DNA of 64,000 nt from Candidatus Sumerlaeota bacterium (GTDB lineage: Bacteria; Sumerlaeota; Sumerlaeia; SLMS01; JAHLLQ01): NCBI GenBank assembly GCA_030156535.1, contig JASGMJ010000019.1, forward strand, positions 1-64,000, in the 5' to 3' direction. The notes beneath the pieces are model-generated. The model did not search any database, was not told the origin of the DNA, and was given only the letters and a program-made list of their open reading frames with translations. A program made the translations under genes and the position numbers. This document shows, piece by piece, positions 8,501 to 18,389 of this stretch (its first letter is position 1; each line of letters opens with the position of its first letter).

Positions 8501-8878
8501 TTGCACCCCCTTCGCATTGTTGCCGGTTATGGGCTGCTGCTGTGGCTCGTGCACCTCCTGCGAAGGGGGGCGGACATGGGAGCGCTTCACGTGCTCCTGT
8601 GGTTTGTCGCCATCGCAATGAGCTACTCCGCCACCGTGCAACTCGTCACGTGGCACTCCTTCCTCCGGCGCGCCCGCGCAAAGGGATGGGACGTGCCGCT
8701 GTTAGACGTGCCGATGGAAGGCGTTGCCGCGGAGGTTCTGGCGCTGGCCGTGCCCACCAAGGAGGAGAGCCTCGCGCACCCGGAATTCGACCGACTGGGG
8801 ACGGACCGCGAGAATCTGCTCGCGATCCTGCAGGCCCAGCCTCTGCCCCCCAAGCGCCCGCCACGCTGCGGGTGTTGA
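8501..8878 (+). CDS. Small hypothetical membrane protein
   Basis: Unrecognised protein of 125 aa. Two hydrophobic stretches near the N-terminus (about 6-20 and 28-45) are followed by a soluble, charged tail ending in KRPPRCGC. Third codon positions are strongly GC-rich, like the neighbours, which supports real coding. The start is uncertain. TTG at 8501 lies just 11 bases after the DHS-like gene and gives both hydrophobic segments. ATG at 8576 would remove the first. It is probably co-transcribed with the DHS-like gene. No function can be proposed. Confidence 0.6.
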   Translation: MHPLRIVAGYGLLLWLVHLLRRGADMGALHVLLWFVAIAMSYSATVQLVTWHSFLRRARAKGWDVPLLDVPMEGVAAEVLALAVPTKEESLAHPEFDRLGTDRENLLAILQAQPLPPKRPPRCGC

Positions 8879-8884
8879 GGATCA

Positions 8885-8980
8885 GGTTCGTGGTTTGTGG
8901 TTCGATTGGCGAGGCGGGCGGGGATGCCGGTCTCGCCACGAGATGGTGCTTGCCTGTCCGAACAACGAGCCACGAGTCAC
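8885..8980. repeat. Imperfect inverted GTTCGTGG/CCACGA element
   Basis: GGTTCGTGGTTTGTGGTTCG (8885-8904) faces GAACAACGAGCCACGAGTCA (8960-8979), whose reverse complement is a degenerate copy. The left arm shares the GGTTCGTGGT core with the tandem repeat at 653-678. It sits in the gap between the small membrane protein and the oxidoreductase gene. Confidence 0.45.
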
Positions 8981-9065
8981 CCCGTGAAGCCAGTTGCCTG
9001 TTGCCCACGGCGCGTGTCTTGGCGGCAATGCGCTCGGACAACAAGCCTTTGCGGAAAGTGCAGCC

Positions 9066-10094
9066 ATGATTGGGATAGGCGTAATCGGCTATGGATACTG
9101 GGGGCCGAATCTGGTCCGCAACTTCGCGGAGCTGGACGAGTGCCGCGTCGCCGCCGTGTGCGACCGCGATGCCGAGCGGCGCAAGCGCGTCGCCAAGCGC
9201 TACCCCGCCGTTCGCACGTTCGCCGAGGCCTCGGAACTGATCGCCGACCCCGATGTCCACGCCGTCGCCATCGCCACGCCGGTTGCGTCGCATTACGAAC
9301 TGGCGCTGGCGGCGCTGCAGGCAGGCAAGCACGTGCTCGTGGAGAAGCCACTCGCCTCCTCTGCCGCGCAGTGCGCCCGCCTGGTCGAGGAAGCGCAAAC
9401 GCGCGGCCTGGTCCTGATGGTCGATCACACGTTCCTGTACACGGGTGCCGTGGAGAAGATCGGCGAGCTTGTGCGCTCGGGCGAGCTAGGCGACGTGCTC
9501 TACTACGATTCCGTGCGGGTGAACCTTGGCCTCTTCCAGCCCGACGTTGACGTGATCTGGGATCTGGCGGTGCACGATCTTTCGATCATGGACGCCGTGC
9601 TTCCCGCAAAGCCGCGCGCCGTGCAGGCCGCCGGCATCCGTCACCTCGAAGGCCAGCAGGTCAACATGGCCTACCTGACGATCAAGTACGACGAAGCTCT
9701 GATCGCGCACCTGCACATGAACTGGCTGGCACCCGTGAAGATTCGCCGCACCCTGATCGGCGGCAGCACCAAGATGATCGTCTACGACGACCTGGAACCG
9801 TCGGAGAAAATCCGCGTCTACGACCGTGGTGTCTCGATGCTCGACCGCAACAGCGAGGACGGCCGCAGCGTCTACAAGATGCTCGCGTACCGCCGCACGG
9901 GCGACATGTGGGCGCCGAAGCTGCGCGCGACCGAGGCGCTCGATCTCGAAGCACGCCACTTCCTCGACTGCGTTGCCGGACGTGCAAAGCCTCTGACCGA
10001 CGGAGCCTCCGGCCTGCGGATCGTGCGTCTTCTCGAAGCCGCCTCGGAATCCCTGGAGCGGGACGGCGCGTGGGTGGAGCTACCCGCCGAGTGA
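9066..10094 (+). CDS. Gfo/Idh/MocA family sugar (nucleotide) oxidoreductase
   Basis: NAD(P)-dependent oxidoreductase of 342 aa. The N-terminal Rossmann fold begins GVIGYGYWGPN (residues 5-15). The family EKP motif with its catalytic lysine is at 93-95 (VLVEKPLASS). The C-terminal domain carries WDLAVHDLSIMD (165-176), which supplies the conserved His170. GYWGPNLVRNF and the length match the WlbA/WbpB-like branch that oxidises UDP-N-acetyl-hexosaminuronic acids. The UDP-sugar dehydrogenase two genes downstream would make such a substrate, so a role in an acetamido-sugar uronate for surface glycans is plausible. The ATG has a GGAAAG site upstream. An upstream in-frame ATG at 8994 would add a non-homologous tail. 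The specificity call is inference. Confidence 0.88.
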   Translation: MIGIGVIGYGYWGPNLVRNFAELDECRVAAVCDRDAERRKRVAKRYPAVRTFAEASELIADPDVHAVAIATPVASHYELALAALQAGKHVLVEKPLASSAAQCARLVEEAQTRGLVLMVDHTFLYTGAVEKIGELVRSGELGDVLYYDSVRVNLGLFQPDVDVIWDLAVHDLSIMDAVLPAKPRAVQAAGIRHLEGQQVNMAYLTIKYDEALIAHLHMNWLAPVKIRRTLIGGSTKMIVYDDLEPSEKIRVYDRGVSMLDRNSEDGRSVYKMLAYRRTGDMWAPKLRATEALDLEARHFLDCVAGRAKPLTDGASGLRIVRLLEAASESLERDGAWVELPAE

Positions 10095-10122
10095 TTTGGC
10101 CCCAAGGGGGCAATAGACGCCA

Positions 10123-12039
10123 ATGCGCAAGCAGGATCGCAGCAAACTGATCGCCCGCCTTCGCGCGTCGCAACGACTCGCGCAACAGCATCCCACTCTC
10201 TACCGTATCGAAGTGCGGCTGATGATGGCGCTTGGCCGCGCGTATCTGGCGGGACTTGTCTTCCTCAGTTTCCTGACGGCCTTCTGCATCGTCCCCTTTC
10301 TCTGCTACCTCGTCGTCTCGCAAAAGGCCGTTGTCCCCGGCGCAATCGGGCTCGCCGTGGTGGGTCTGCCACTGGGTGGCTTGTTTCTGTCGCTCATCCA
10401 AATGTCGCGCCTGGACGTGCCAATCCCGGCGGGAATCATTTTGACGCAACGGGATGCGCCCGCCCTGTTCGACGAGATCGAATCGTTGTGCCGTCGTCTG
10501 CGGCTTCCCCGGATTCATCGTCTCCTGTTGTCGCCGGAATTGAACGCGGGCGTGTACGTGCGTCCCCGCCTGGGTGTCTTCGGAGGATGCGAGACCTATC
10601 TGCAACTGGGCCTGCCACTCATGCAGGCCTTCGCGCCGGAACAGTGTGCCGCCGTGCTGGCGCACGAACTCGGGCATGTCTCCGGACGGATCAATCGCCT
10701 CTACCGCCGCGTGTTTCTCTTCACACGCAAGTGGGAACAACTGCACGAGAACCTTGAAGCAAATGGGGGCACCCTGCTTCTCAGTCTGTTCACGCGCTGG
10801 TACGTTCCCGAGCTACGCATCCTGACGCATGCGATGAACCGTTCGCTCGAATTCGAAGCCGACCGCATTGCCATTGAAAGCAAGGGGAGCGAGGCGAGCG
10901 CCGGTGTACTCGTGTTGAGCACGGCGCTGGGTCACGTTCTGAACAGCGAGTTCTGGCCCCGCATGTTCGCCCGTTCCTTCACGGCCCCCTGTCCGCCCGA
11001 GGACATCTACGCCGAGCAGGGCAATTTTCTCCAATCTCCGGAGTGCCGCCGTCTTCTCCCCGGCTGGATGCGCTGGGCGTGGCGGCGCCAGCCGTCTCCG
11101 TTCGATTCCCATCCCACGCTGAGCGAGCGCCTGAAGGCGTGCGGCATCGACGATTGCGATGCAATCCGTCCCTCATGGTTCGCCCTTCCTGAAGCGACGG
11201 CCGCCCGTCATTACTTGGGCGAGAACGAAGACGAGTTGGCCGCAGTCCTTGGCAGCACGTGGAGCCGCACCGTCGAGGCAGGATGGAGGGCCAACTACCA
11301 TACGGCCACGGGGCACCGCGCGTTGCTTGAACAACTGTGGAAACGAAAGCGCGAGGGCGAAGAACTCCCGTGGGGCGAACTCTGGCAGCTCGCCGTCCTC
11401 ACCGAGGACCTGGAGGGGCGCCGCGCGGCGTTCCCCTGCTACCGCGAAGCCCTCGAACGCGATCGCGAGAACGTGCGCGCGAATTTCGCCTTCGGACGTC
11501 TGCTGCTCGAAGAGAACGATGAACGCGGCACCCCTTATCTGGAGTACGCGATGGAGGCCGACCCGTTTCTCGTTGAGGATGCGTGCATGGCGATCTGCGC
11601 GTTTCTCTACAGGCAACACCGCTTCGAAGAAGCACGCCCCTACGAGGAACACGCGGCAGCATTTTCGGCCGAGCACATCGAGGCACTCAACGAGCGCGAG
11701 AACGTCGATGCCAGCGACACGTATCTCCCCCACTGCCTTGAGGAAAAGGAACTGGCTGAGCTTCAGGCCCGGCTGGGCGACATCCAGGATCTCGCCGGAG
11801 CATGGCTGGCGCGCAAGGAACTCGAATTCCTTCCCGAGCGCCCGCTCTTCGTGCTGGTCCTGCGTCCCGGCACCCTGAAGGGTTGGGACGCCGAGGTGCT
11901 GCAGTCCGTGGCGCGGCTGCTCGATTTCGAGCACGACCTGATCGTCGTTCTGCCGCGCGGCGCACAACGCAAGCTCTGCCGCAAGATCATGCGAACCGAC
12001 GGAACGAAACTCTTCGATCTCAATGAGGACCATCCATGA
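10123..12039 (+). CDS. Membrane M48 peptidase with TPR-like C-terminal half
   Basis: Protein of 638 aa. Two adjacent membrane segments (about 39-66 and 70-92) precede a zinc peptidase domain. The HExxH motif is H181-E-L-G-H185, and the third ligand Glu243 lies in LEFEADR, as in the HtpX/Ste24/BepA-like M48 peptidases. HPTLSERL, typical of this family, follows near residue 330. After about residue 400 the protein is helical with TPR-like periodicity (AVLTEDLEGRRAAF, ANFAFGRLLLEENDERG) and an uncharacterised end. M48 peptidases act in envelope protein quality control; here the catalytic side could face either compartment. The gene lies 28 bases after the oxidoreductase and overlaps the next gene by ATGA, indicating translational coupling with a sugar-nucleotide dehydrogenase. 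Confidence 0.85.
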   Translation: MRKQDRSKLIARLRASQRLAQQHPTLYRIEVRLMMALGRAYLAGLVFLSFLTAFCIVPFLCYLVVSQKAVVPGAIGLAVVGLPLGGLFLSLIQMSRLDVPIPAGIILTQRDAPALFDEIESLCRRLRLPRIHRLLLSPELNAGVYVRPRLGVFGGCETYLQLGLPLMQAFAPEQCAAVLAHELGHVSGRINRLYRRVFLFTRKWEQLHENLEANGGTLLLSLFTRWYVPELRILTHAMNRSLEFEADRIAIESKGSEASAGVLVLSTALGHVLNSEFWPRMFARSFTAPCPPEDIYAEQGNFLQSPECRRLLPGWMRWAWRRQPSPFDSHPTLSERLKACGIDDCDAIRPSWFALPEATAARHYLGENEDELAAVLGSTWSRTVEAGWRANYHTATGHRALLEQLWKRKREGEELPWGELWQLAVLTEDLEGRRAAFPCYREALERDRENVRANFAFGRLLLEENDERGTPYLEYAMEADPFLVEDACMAICAFLYRQHRFEEARPYEEHAAAFSAEHIEALNERENVDASDTYLPHCLEEKELAELQARLGDIQDLAGAWLARKELEFLPERPLFVLVLRPGTLKGWDAEVLQSVARLLDFEHDLIVVLPRGAQRKLCRKIMRTDGTKLFDLNEDHP

Positions 12040-13331
12040 GCCGCCAACACGAACCAGTTGCCATTATTGGCGCGGGCAAGATGGGTCTGCCCATCGCCTG
12101 CCATCTTGCGGGCAGAGGCCTGCGGGTCGAGGCCTGCGACATCGACAGCGCACTCGTTGCAACGATCAACCGCGGCGAGTGCCCCTTCGACGAGCCGGGT
12201 CTGGCGGAGCTGCTCGCCCGTGTTCGCCGAGAGAATCGCCTCGAAGCCACCACGCAAACAGCCGAAGCCATTCGCCGCGCGGGCACCGTGATCGTGCTCG
12301 TTCCCGTTCTCGTAACGGCGGACAAGCGCGCGGAGCTGAACGCCATTGAAGCCGTCACCTTCCTGATCGGCGAAAATATCCAGCCCGGCGCTCTCGTTTG
12401 TTACGAGACCACGCTTCCCGTTGGAACAACGCGCCGTCTTGCAGTCACGCTCGAAGCAGGCGGACTGCGCGCCGGGACGAATTTCCACGTGGCCTTCTCG
12501 CCCGAGCGCGTGAAGAGCCGCCACGTTCTCGAGCGCCTTGGCCTCACGCCCAAGGTCGTTGGCGGCCTGACTCCAGAGTGCGCCAGCGTTGCCACCGAGT
12601 TCTACGAGCAGGGCCTGGGCGCGCCGGTTATCAACGCCGGGACGCTCGAAGCGGCCGAGTTCACCAAGCTGGCCGACATGATCTACCGCGATGTGAACAT
12701 CGGGCTGGCCAACGAACTGGCGCGGTACGCGGAGGTGCTCGGCGTCGACTTTGATTCCGTCCGCCAGGCGGCAAACACCAGTGGCGAGGCGGCGATTCTC
12801 TCGCCCGGTATTGGCGTGGGCGGACACTGCACGCCGGTCTACCCGTGGTTTGCGATTCGCGACGCCGAGCAGCGGGGACTAGCGCTCCCGATGGCGACAC
12901 TCGGGCGCACGGTGAACGACGGGCAGGCGCAATGGACGCTCGATCGTCTCGAAGCTGCATGGAAGCCGCTTGCCGGGCAGACGGTGTTGATTCTCGGACT
13001 CGGCTTCCGGCCCGGCGTGAAGGAACACGTCTGCTCGCCCGCGTTTCTGCTGCGCGGCGAGTTGCTCCGGCGCGGCGCGCGCGTGCTCCTGCACGACCCG
13101 CTCTACTCGGCGGAGGAGATCCGCGCTCATGGATTCGAGCCCGCCGATGCCCCGGGTACTTCCGGCGCGAAGGCTCTCGTCCTCAACACCGCCCACGCCG
13201 AGTACGCGGAACTCAAGTTCGACGCGCTTGCCCGGACGGGAGTCGAAGCTGTGCTCGATGGCCGCAACCTCTGGAGCGCACAGACCGTTCGCGGCGCGGG
13301 GCTGGTGTACGTGGGTATTGGCCGGGCATAG
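12036..13331 (+). CDS. UDP-sugar dehydrogenase (UDP-ManNAc/UDP-Glc 6-dehydrogenase family)
   Basis: Two-step NAD-dependent oxidation of a UDP-hexose(amine) to the uronic acid; 431 aa. The N-terminal Rossmann motif is VAIIGAGKMGLPIA. Other motifs are SPERV, the substrate lysine region EFTKLADMIYRDVNIGLANE (K211) and the catalytic cysteine C265 in GIGVGGHCTPVYP. The C-terminal domain starts near VLILGLGFRPGVKE. Sequence around the cysteine (GGHCxPVxP) fits the WecC/UDP-N-acetylmannosamine branch slightly better than UDP-glucose dehydrogenase, but substrate cannot be fixed by eye. The start overlaps the stop of the M48 gene by four bases. Together with the Gfo/Idh/MocA enzyme it suggests surface-polysaccharide precursor synthesis. 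Confidence 0.9.
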   Translation: MSRQHEPVAIIGAGKMGLPIACHLAGRGLRVEACDIDSALVATINRGECPFDEPGLAELLARVRRENRLEATTQTAEAIRRAGTVIVLVPVLVTADKRAELNAIEAVTFLIGENIQPGALVCYETTLPVGTTRRLAVTLEAGGLRAGTNFHVAFSPERVKSRHVLERLGLTPKVVGGLTPECASVATEFYEQGLGAPVINAGTLEAAEFTKLADMIYRDVNIGLANELARYAEVLGVDFDSVRQAANTSGEAAILSPGIGVGGHCTPVYPWFAIRDAEQRGLALPMATLGRTVNDGQAQWTLDRLEAAWKPLAGQTVLILGLGFRPGVKEHVCSPAFLLRGELLRRGARVLLHDPLYSAEEIRAHGFEPADAPGTSGAKALVLNTAHAEYAELKFDALARTGVEAVLDGRNLWSAQTVRGAGLVYVGIGRA

Positions 13332-13334
13332 CGG

Positions 13335-14183
13335 TTACAACTTCTCGAACCATGCACCATGGGGAGCGAGCACGCGTTTGAGTGCGTCGGCGATCACGCC
13401 CACGGCTCCGTGCCCGCCGCAGAACTCCGGTTCCGTTGCGATCGTCACGAGCGCGGCGCGGCTCAGTGCTCCCGCCAGGAAGGCGGTGCCCGCGGCGTCG
13501 AACTCCAGCGCCCAGTCCTCCTCCGTCCAGACGCGCACCTCGTCGCTGGCCGAGCGCCGGGTTGCGAAGTCGAGGTCGAGGTCCACCCACAGTGCCCGCC
13601 CCTCCGGCGACCACCCCGTTTCCGGACAGTAGCCCGCGCTCCCCAGGATTCGAGCCAGCCTGCGCGATGTTTCCGCCTTGCGCTGCATGGCCGCGATGCC
13701 CGGGAACGTCGCAAGCTCGTGCTCCGTCCCCGTGTGGTCGGTGTAGGAATCGTCGTCGCCGGGAAAGCGATGGTAGTCGTGGACGAAGAGGGAGACGACG
13801 TCGCGGGCGAGACCAAACTGCAGGGCGCTGACCACCCAGCCGCCGTCGTCGTGGCGTTGGTCGTTGACGACGGCATGGACGCTGTCGAGGTCGGTGAGCT
13901 GGGCGCGCTCATGGGCCCAGGAGCGGGGCTTCTCGCCGAAATCGGGATGGGCATCGATGCGGAGGAGCAGTGGCGGCGCGGCGCCGAAGAGTCCCTGTTG
14001 CCGGGCCGCCCAGGCGGCCACGAGCACGGCCCGGTGGTCCATCGTCACGAGAACGGGGGGCTGGGCGTGAATGCGCCAGAAGTTCATGTACTGGCCGAGT
14101 CGGCCCAATGGCTCTAGCCCGGGGGGTGGTGCCTCAAAGGGGGCTTGTCGTCGACGGCCATGCGGGCTGGGGTCCATTGTCAT
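13335..14183 (-). CDS. UPF0489-like protein
   Basis: Protein of 282 aa resembling the UPF0489 (C5orf22-like) family, which has an arginase-like fold and unknown function. Candidate metal-binding motifs are MDHRAVL, LRIDAHPDFG, HDYHRFPGDDD and VDLDLDFA, followed by VTIATEPEFCGGHGA near the end. The DAH and DLDLDF patterns are reminiscent of binuclear-metal ureohydrolases and deacetylases, so hydrolase activity is conceivable. It ends three bases from the convergent UDP-sugar dehydrogenase gene. The start is ATG at 14183, with a second in-frame ATG two codons later; the ribosome site is weak. The family call is from memory of motifs and is moderately secure. Confidence 0.68.
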   Translation of the reverse strand: MTMDPSPHGRRRQAPFEAPPPGLEPLGRLGQYMNFWRIHAQPPVLVTMDHRAVLVAAWAARQQGLFGAAPPLLLRIDAHPDFGEKPRSWAHERAQLTDLDSVHAVVNDQRHDDGGWVVSALQFGLARDVVSLFVHDYHRFPGDDDSYTDHTGTEHELATFPGIAAMQRKAETSRRLARILGSAGYCPETGWSPEGRALWVDLDLDFATRRSASDEVRVWTEEDWALEFDAAGTAFLAGALSRAALVTIATEPEFCGGHGAVGVIADALKRVLAPHGAWFEKL

Positions 14184-14254
14184 TTCCGATAAGGTTGGAG
14201 AGAGAGTGGGCCAGATGCTCGGCCAGAGCTCCTGCGCAATCTCGTGCTCCTTGG

Positions 14255-14288
14255 GCGGCAGGCGGGCAACAACTCTGCCGCCTGCCGC
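14255..14288. other. Hairpin in the divergent 14184-14484 intergenic region
   Basis: A perfect 11-bp stem GCGGCAGGCGG/CCGCCTGCCGC (14255-14265 with 14278-14288) encloses a 12-base loop. It lies between the divergently transcribed UPF0489-like and histidine-kinase genes. No T-tract follows on either strand, so it is not an obvious terminator. Nothing else recognisable is present in this 300-base gap. Confidence 0.5.
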
Positions 14289-14484
14289 GGCGCCGCGATT
14301 GCTGCCGCCGCGCCCCCTGGTGGTCGATTTCCTCGGCGTGACCGTCTCGCCGGGCGGCGAGGGGGTTCAAGTCGCAGTCAGCAGGAAGAAGTAACTCTCT
14401 CTCTTGGGCAAAGTCGGCGATTGCCTTGACGCGACGGCGGAAGCCAGTCTTTGCTCGCTAGAAGTTCAGCAGGCCGGGGTGGCA

Positions 14485-16518
14485 ATGCCTGACAAGAGTC
14501 AAACTTTCCAAGTGTCCGAGAGCGAGACAGAACAGCTGCGCGCACGCATCCGCGCGCTGGAGGAGCGCCTCGCCACCACCGAGGCGCAATACGAGCGCTA
14601 CCGCAAACTCTTCGAACTCTCCCCCAGTGGCATGCTTCTCGAAGATGCCAACGGCACAATCCTGGACGTCAACACCGCCCACTGCGAGACCCTGGGATTC
14701 ACGAGAGACGAACTCATCGGCAAGAACATCCGCATCCTTGCCCACAGCGAAGTCGTTTCCTTCGTCAGTGGCAACATCCAGCGGATCCTCTCCGGGGAGG
14801 TACTGAACCACACCGTCCGCACGAACCGCAAGGACGGGCAGCTGTGCTACATGGTGCTCAACGAGTCGCGTTTCCCCCTCTCGCCCACCGAATGGGGGAT
14901 TGTTGTCGTCTCGATGGACGTGACGGATCTCAAACGCGCGGAGGCGGCACTGCTCGCCAACGAGGAACGCAACGGCGCCATGATCCGCGCCGTTCCCGAC
15001 ATCCTGTTCCGCCTCAGCCGCGACGGCGTGTACCTGGACGTGAAGTCGCCGAACCCCCACCTGCTCTTTCTGCCGCCGGCAGAGATGATCGGCAAGTCGC
15101 TGACCGATTCGGGAATGGACGACGAAACGATCTCGCTCATGCTGGGAAAGATGGAGGAGGCACTTTCCTCCGGCGAAGTCCAGACCACCGAGTTTGAACA
15201 CGTCGTGCCCGCCGGCCGCCGCGTCTTCGAAGCACGTGTCGCCCCCTGTGGCCGCAGCGAAGTCCTCGTCATGGTGCGCGACATCACCCAGCGCCGCAAA
15301 GCAGAGCACGATCTGCGCGAGGCGCTCGCCGCCGCCGAAGCAGCCTCGCAGGCCAAAGCGGATTTCCTCGCCAACATGAGCCACGAAATCCGCACCCCGC
15401 TCAATGCGGTCATCGGCATGACCGAGTTGCTCCTCGACACCCCACTGGCAGGCGACCAGGCCGAGTTTGCCCGCACAATCCGCACAGCCGGCGCCGGCTT
15501 GATGGAGATCATCAACGACATCCTGGACTTCTCCAAGATCGAAGCAGGAAAGCTGAGCCTCGAATCCGTTTCCTTCGATCTCTCCCAACTGTTCAGCGGC
15601 GTTCTCGACATTGTCCGGGGCTACGCCCGCGAGAAACACCTCAAGCTCACACTGAATGCCTCTCCAGACCTGCCTCAGCGCGCCGTGGGAGACCCCGCCC
15701 GCCTCCGGCAGGTCCTGCTCAACCTGCTTTCAAACGCCATCAAGTTCACGGAGAGCGGTTCCGTCTCTCTCAGCGTCTCTGTGGAGGAAAAGGAGGAGCA
15801 TCGCATCTGGCTGCTGGTCGCCGTGAAGGACACGGGAATCGGTGTTCCCGACGAAAAGCGCAGCCTCCTTTTCCAGCCCTTCTCCCAGGTGGAATCCTCG
15901 GCGACGCGCAAGTACGGCGGGACCGGCCTTGGCCTGGCCATCTGCCGCGAGCTGATCGAGGCCATGGGGGGACGCATCGGCTTCGAGAGCGAGGTGGATC
16001 GCGGATCGCGTTTCTGGTTTGAGATTCCCCTCGGCACGCCCGACGCACAAACGGTCAACCACGAGGAGAGCAACTCGTTCAGCGTCGTGCGCCTCCCCCC
16101 ACGGGGAACGGAACCCCGCATTCTGCTGGTAGAAGACAACCTCACGAATCAACGCCTGATGATCTACCTGCTGCGGAAGCTGGGAGTCACTCTCTGCGAT
16201 CTGGCGGTCAACGGCGAGGAAGCCATCAGAAGCATCGAATCGCAGGAGTACGATCTGGTCCTGATGGACTGCCAGATGCCGGTGATGGACGGCTATGAGG
16301 CGACGCGACGCATCCGGGCACACGAGCAGGCGCACGCCACCGGGCACATCCCGATCGTGGCGCTGACAGCCCATGCCCTCGACGGCGAGCGCGAACGCTG
16401 CCTGGAGGCCGGAATGGACGACTACGTCCCCAAGCCCGTGCGTCCGGCGCGCATCGCCGAAATCTTCAAACTCTACCTGGGAATCCCGCCGGAAAGCGCT
16501 ACACCTGCGGACACATGA
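14485..16518 (+). CDS. Hybrid sensor histidine kinase (PAS-PAS-HisKA-HATPase-REC)
   Basis: Soluble hybrid kinase of 677 aa with no membrane segment, so it senses a cytoplasmic signal. A short coiled coil (about 12-35) leads to PAS 1 (about 38-155, [13 protein letters not shown]...) and PAS 2 (about 165-285, ending [16 protein letters not shown]). The dimerisation domain has phospho-acceptor H300 in [16 protein letters not shown]. The ATPase domain has the N box [13 protein letters not shown] and the G boxes DTGIGVPDE and GGTGLGLAI. The receiver domain has acceptor D595 in [16 protein letters not shown] and the conserved Lys near VPKPV. No separate response regulator is adjacent, so output may pass through a phosphorelay. 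ATG at 14485 is preferred over an upstream TTG. The likely transcript ends before the citrate synthase promoter. Confidence 0.93.
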   Translation: MPDKSQTFQVSESETEQLRARIRALEERLATTEAQYERYRKLFELSPSGMLLEDANGTILDVNTAHCETLGFTRDELIGKNIRILAHSEVVSFVSGNIQRILSGEVLNHTVRTNRKDGQLCYMVLNESRFPLSPTEWGIVVVSMDVTDLKRAEAALLANEERNGAMIRAVPDILFRLSRDGVYLDVKSPNPHLLFLPPAEMIGKSLTDSGMDDETISLMLGKMEEALSSGEVQTTEFEHVVPAGRRVFEARVAPCGRSEVLVMVRDITQRRKAEHDLREALAAAEAASQAKADFLANMSHEIRTPLNAVIGMTELLLDTPLAGDQAEFARTIRTAGAGLMEIINDILDFSKIEAGKLSLESVSFDLSQLFSGVLDIVRGYAREKHLKLTLNASPDLPQRAVGDPARLRQVLLNLLSNAIKFTESGSVSLSVSVEEKEEHRIWLLVAVKDTGIGVPDEKRSLLFQPFSQVESSATRKYGGTGLGLAICRELIEAMGGRIGFESEVDRGSRFWFEIPLGTPDAQTVNHEESNSFSVVRLPPRGTEPRILLVEDNLTNQRLMIYLLRKLGVTLCDLAVNGEEAIRSIESQEYDLVLMDCQMPVMDGYEATRRIRAHEQAHATGHIPIVALTAHALDGERERCLEAGMDDYVPKPVRPARIAEIFKLYLGIPPESATPADT

Positions 16519-16536
16519 TTCGAATCCTCGCGCCTC

Positions 16537-16565
16537 TTGACGGGACCCCCCGCTCCACCTAGTCT
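16537..16565 (+). promoter_or_regulatory. Candidate sigma-70 type promoter of citrate synthase
   Basis: TTGACG (16537-16542) and TAGTCT (16560-16565) are separated by exactly 17 bases, in the short gap upstream of the citrate synthase gene. A start site near 16572 would leave a leader of about 35 bases before the ATG. The -10 element matches only the T, A and final T of the consensus, so this is a suggestion. Confidence 0.35.
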
Positions 16566-16606
16566 GGTCTTTTGCAGCAGGGAAATCCGGCGCGGGGGGC
16601 GATCAC

Positions 16607-17899
<1,293 letters not shown>

Positions 17900-17941
17900 G
17901 CAGGACGCTGTGAGCATCCCGCGGCGCTGAGAACCTGCGCG

Positions 17942-18361
17942 CTACTCCCCCAGCAGACGGGCCACGACTTCGGGCGTGGCCCGCTTGAGCTTCATGTCGA
18001 GCCCGACAAAGGCGTGGCGCGTCATGCCCGTGGCCAGCAGCTCGCCGGTTTCCTCGCGGCTGATCTCGTAGCGGAAGACGACCTGCACGCGCGTGACGGT
18101 CTCCAGAATGGCACGAACCCGCAACAGGTCGTCGTAGTGGGCGGGTGTCTTGTAGGTGCATTCGGCATGGAGCACGGGGAGAACGTAGCCGTCCTTCTCC
18201 ATGTCGCGGTACGTCCACCCGCGCGCCCGCATGTATTCAGCGCGCCCGGATTCCATGTAGACCAGATAGTTGGCGTAGTAGACCACGCCCATCTGGTCGG
18301 TGTCGCGATAGGTGACGCGGATGTTGAAGTCCTGCGAGCGCGGGGGCGCGGTTCCCTCCAT
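17942..18361 (-). CDS. YbgC-type acyl-CoA thioesterase
   Basis: Hot-dog fold 4HBT thioesterase of 139 aa. The signature YRDTDQMGVVYYANYLVYME carries the family Asp (D22) and the Tyr-Ala-Asn-Tyr block, followed by RAEYMRARGW. YbgC proteins hydrolyse short-chain or acyl-ACP thioesters; in proteobacteria the gene sits beside tol-pal, which is not the case here. The start is well fixed: ATG at 18361 is preceded by AGGAGGAACACC. It lies 28 bases downstream of the proline-rich hypothetical gene and probably shares its transcript. Confidence 0.9.
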   Translation of the reverse strand: MEGTAPPRSQDFNIRVTYRDTDQMGVVYYANYLVYMESGRAEYMRARGWTYRDMEKDGYVLPVLHAECTYKTPAHYDDLLRVRAILETVTRVQVVFRYEISREETGELLATGMTRHAFVGLDMKLKRATPEVVARLLGE

Positions 18362-18389
18362 GGTGTTCCTCCTGCAAACACGGCGGGTG

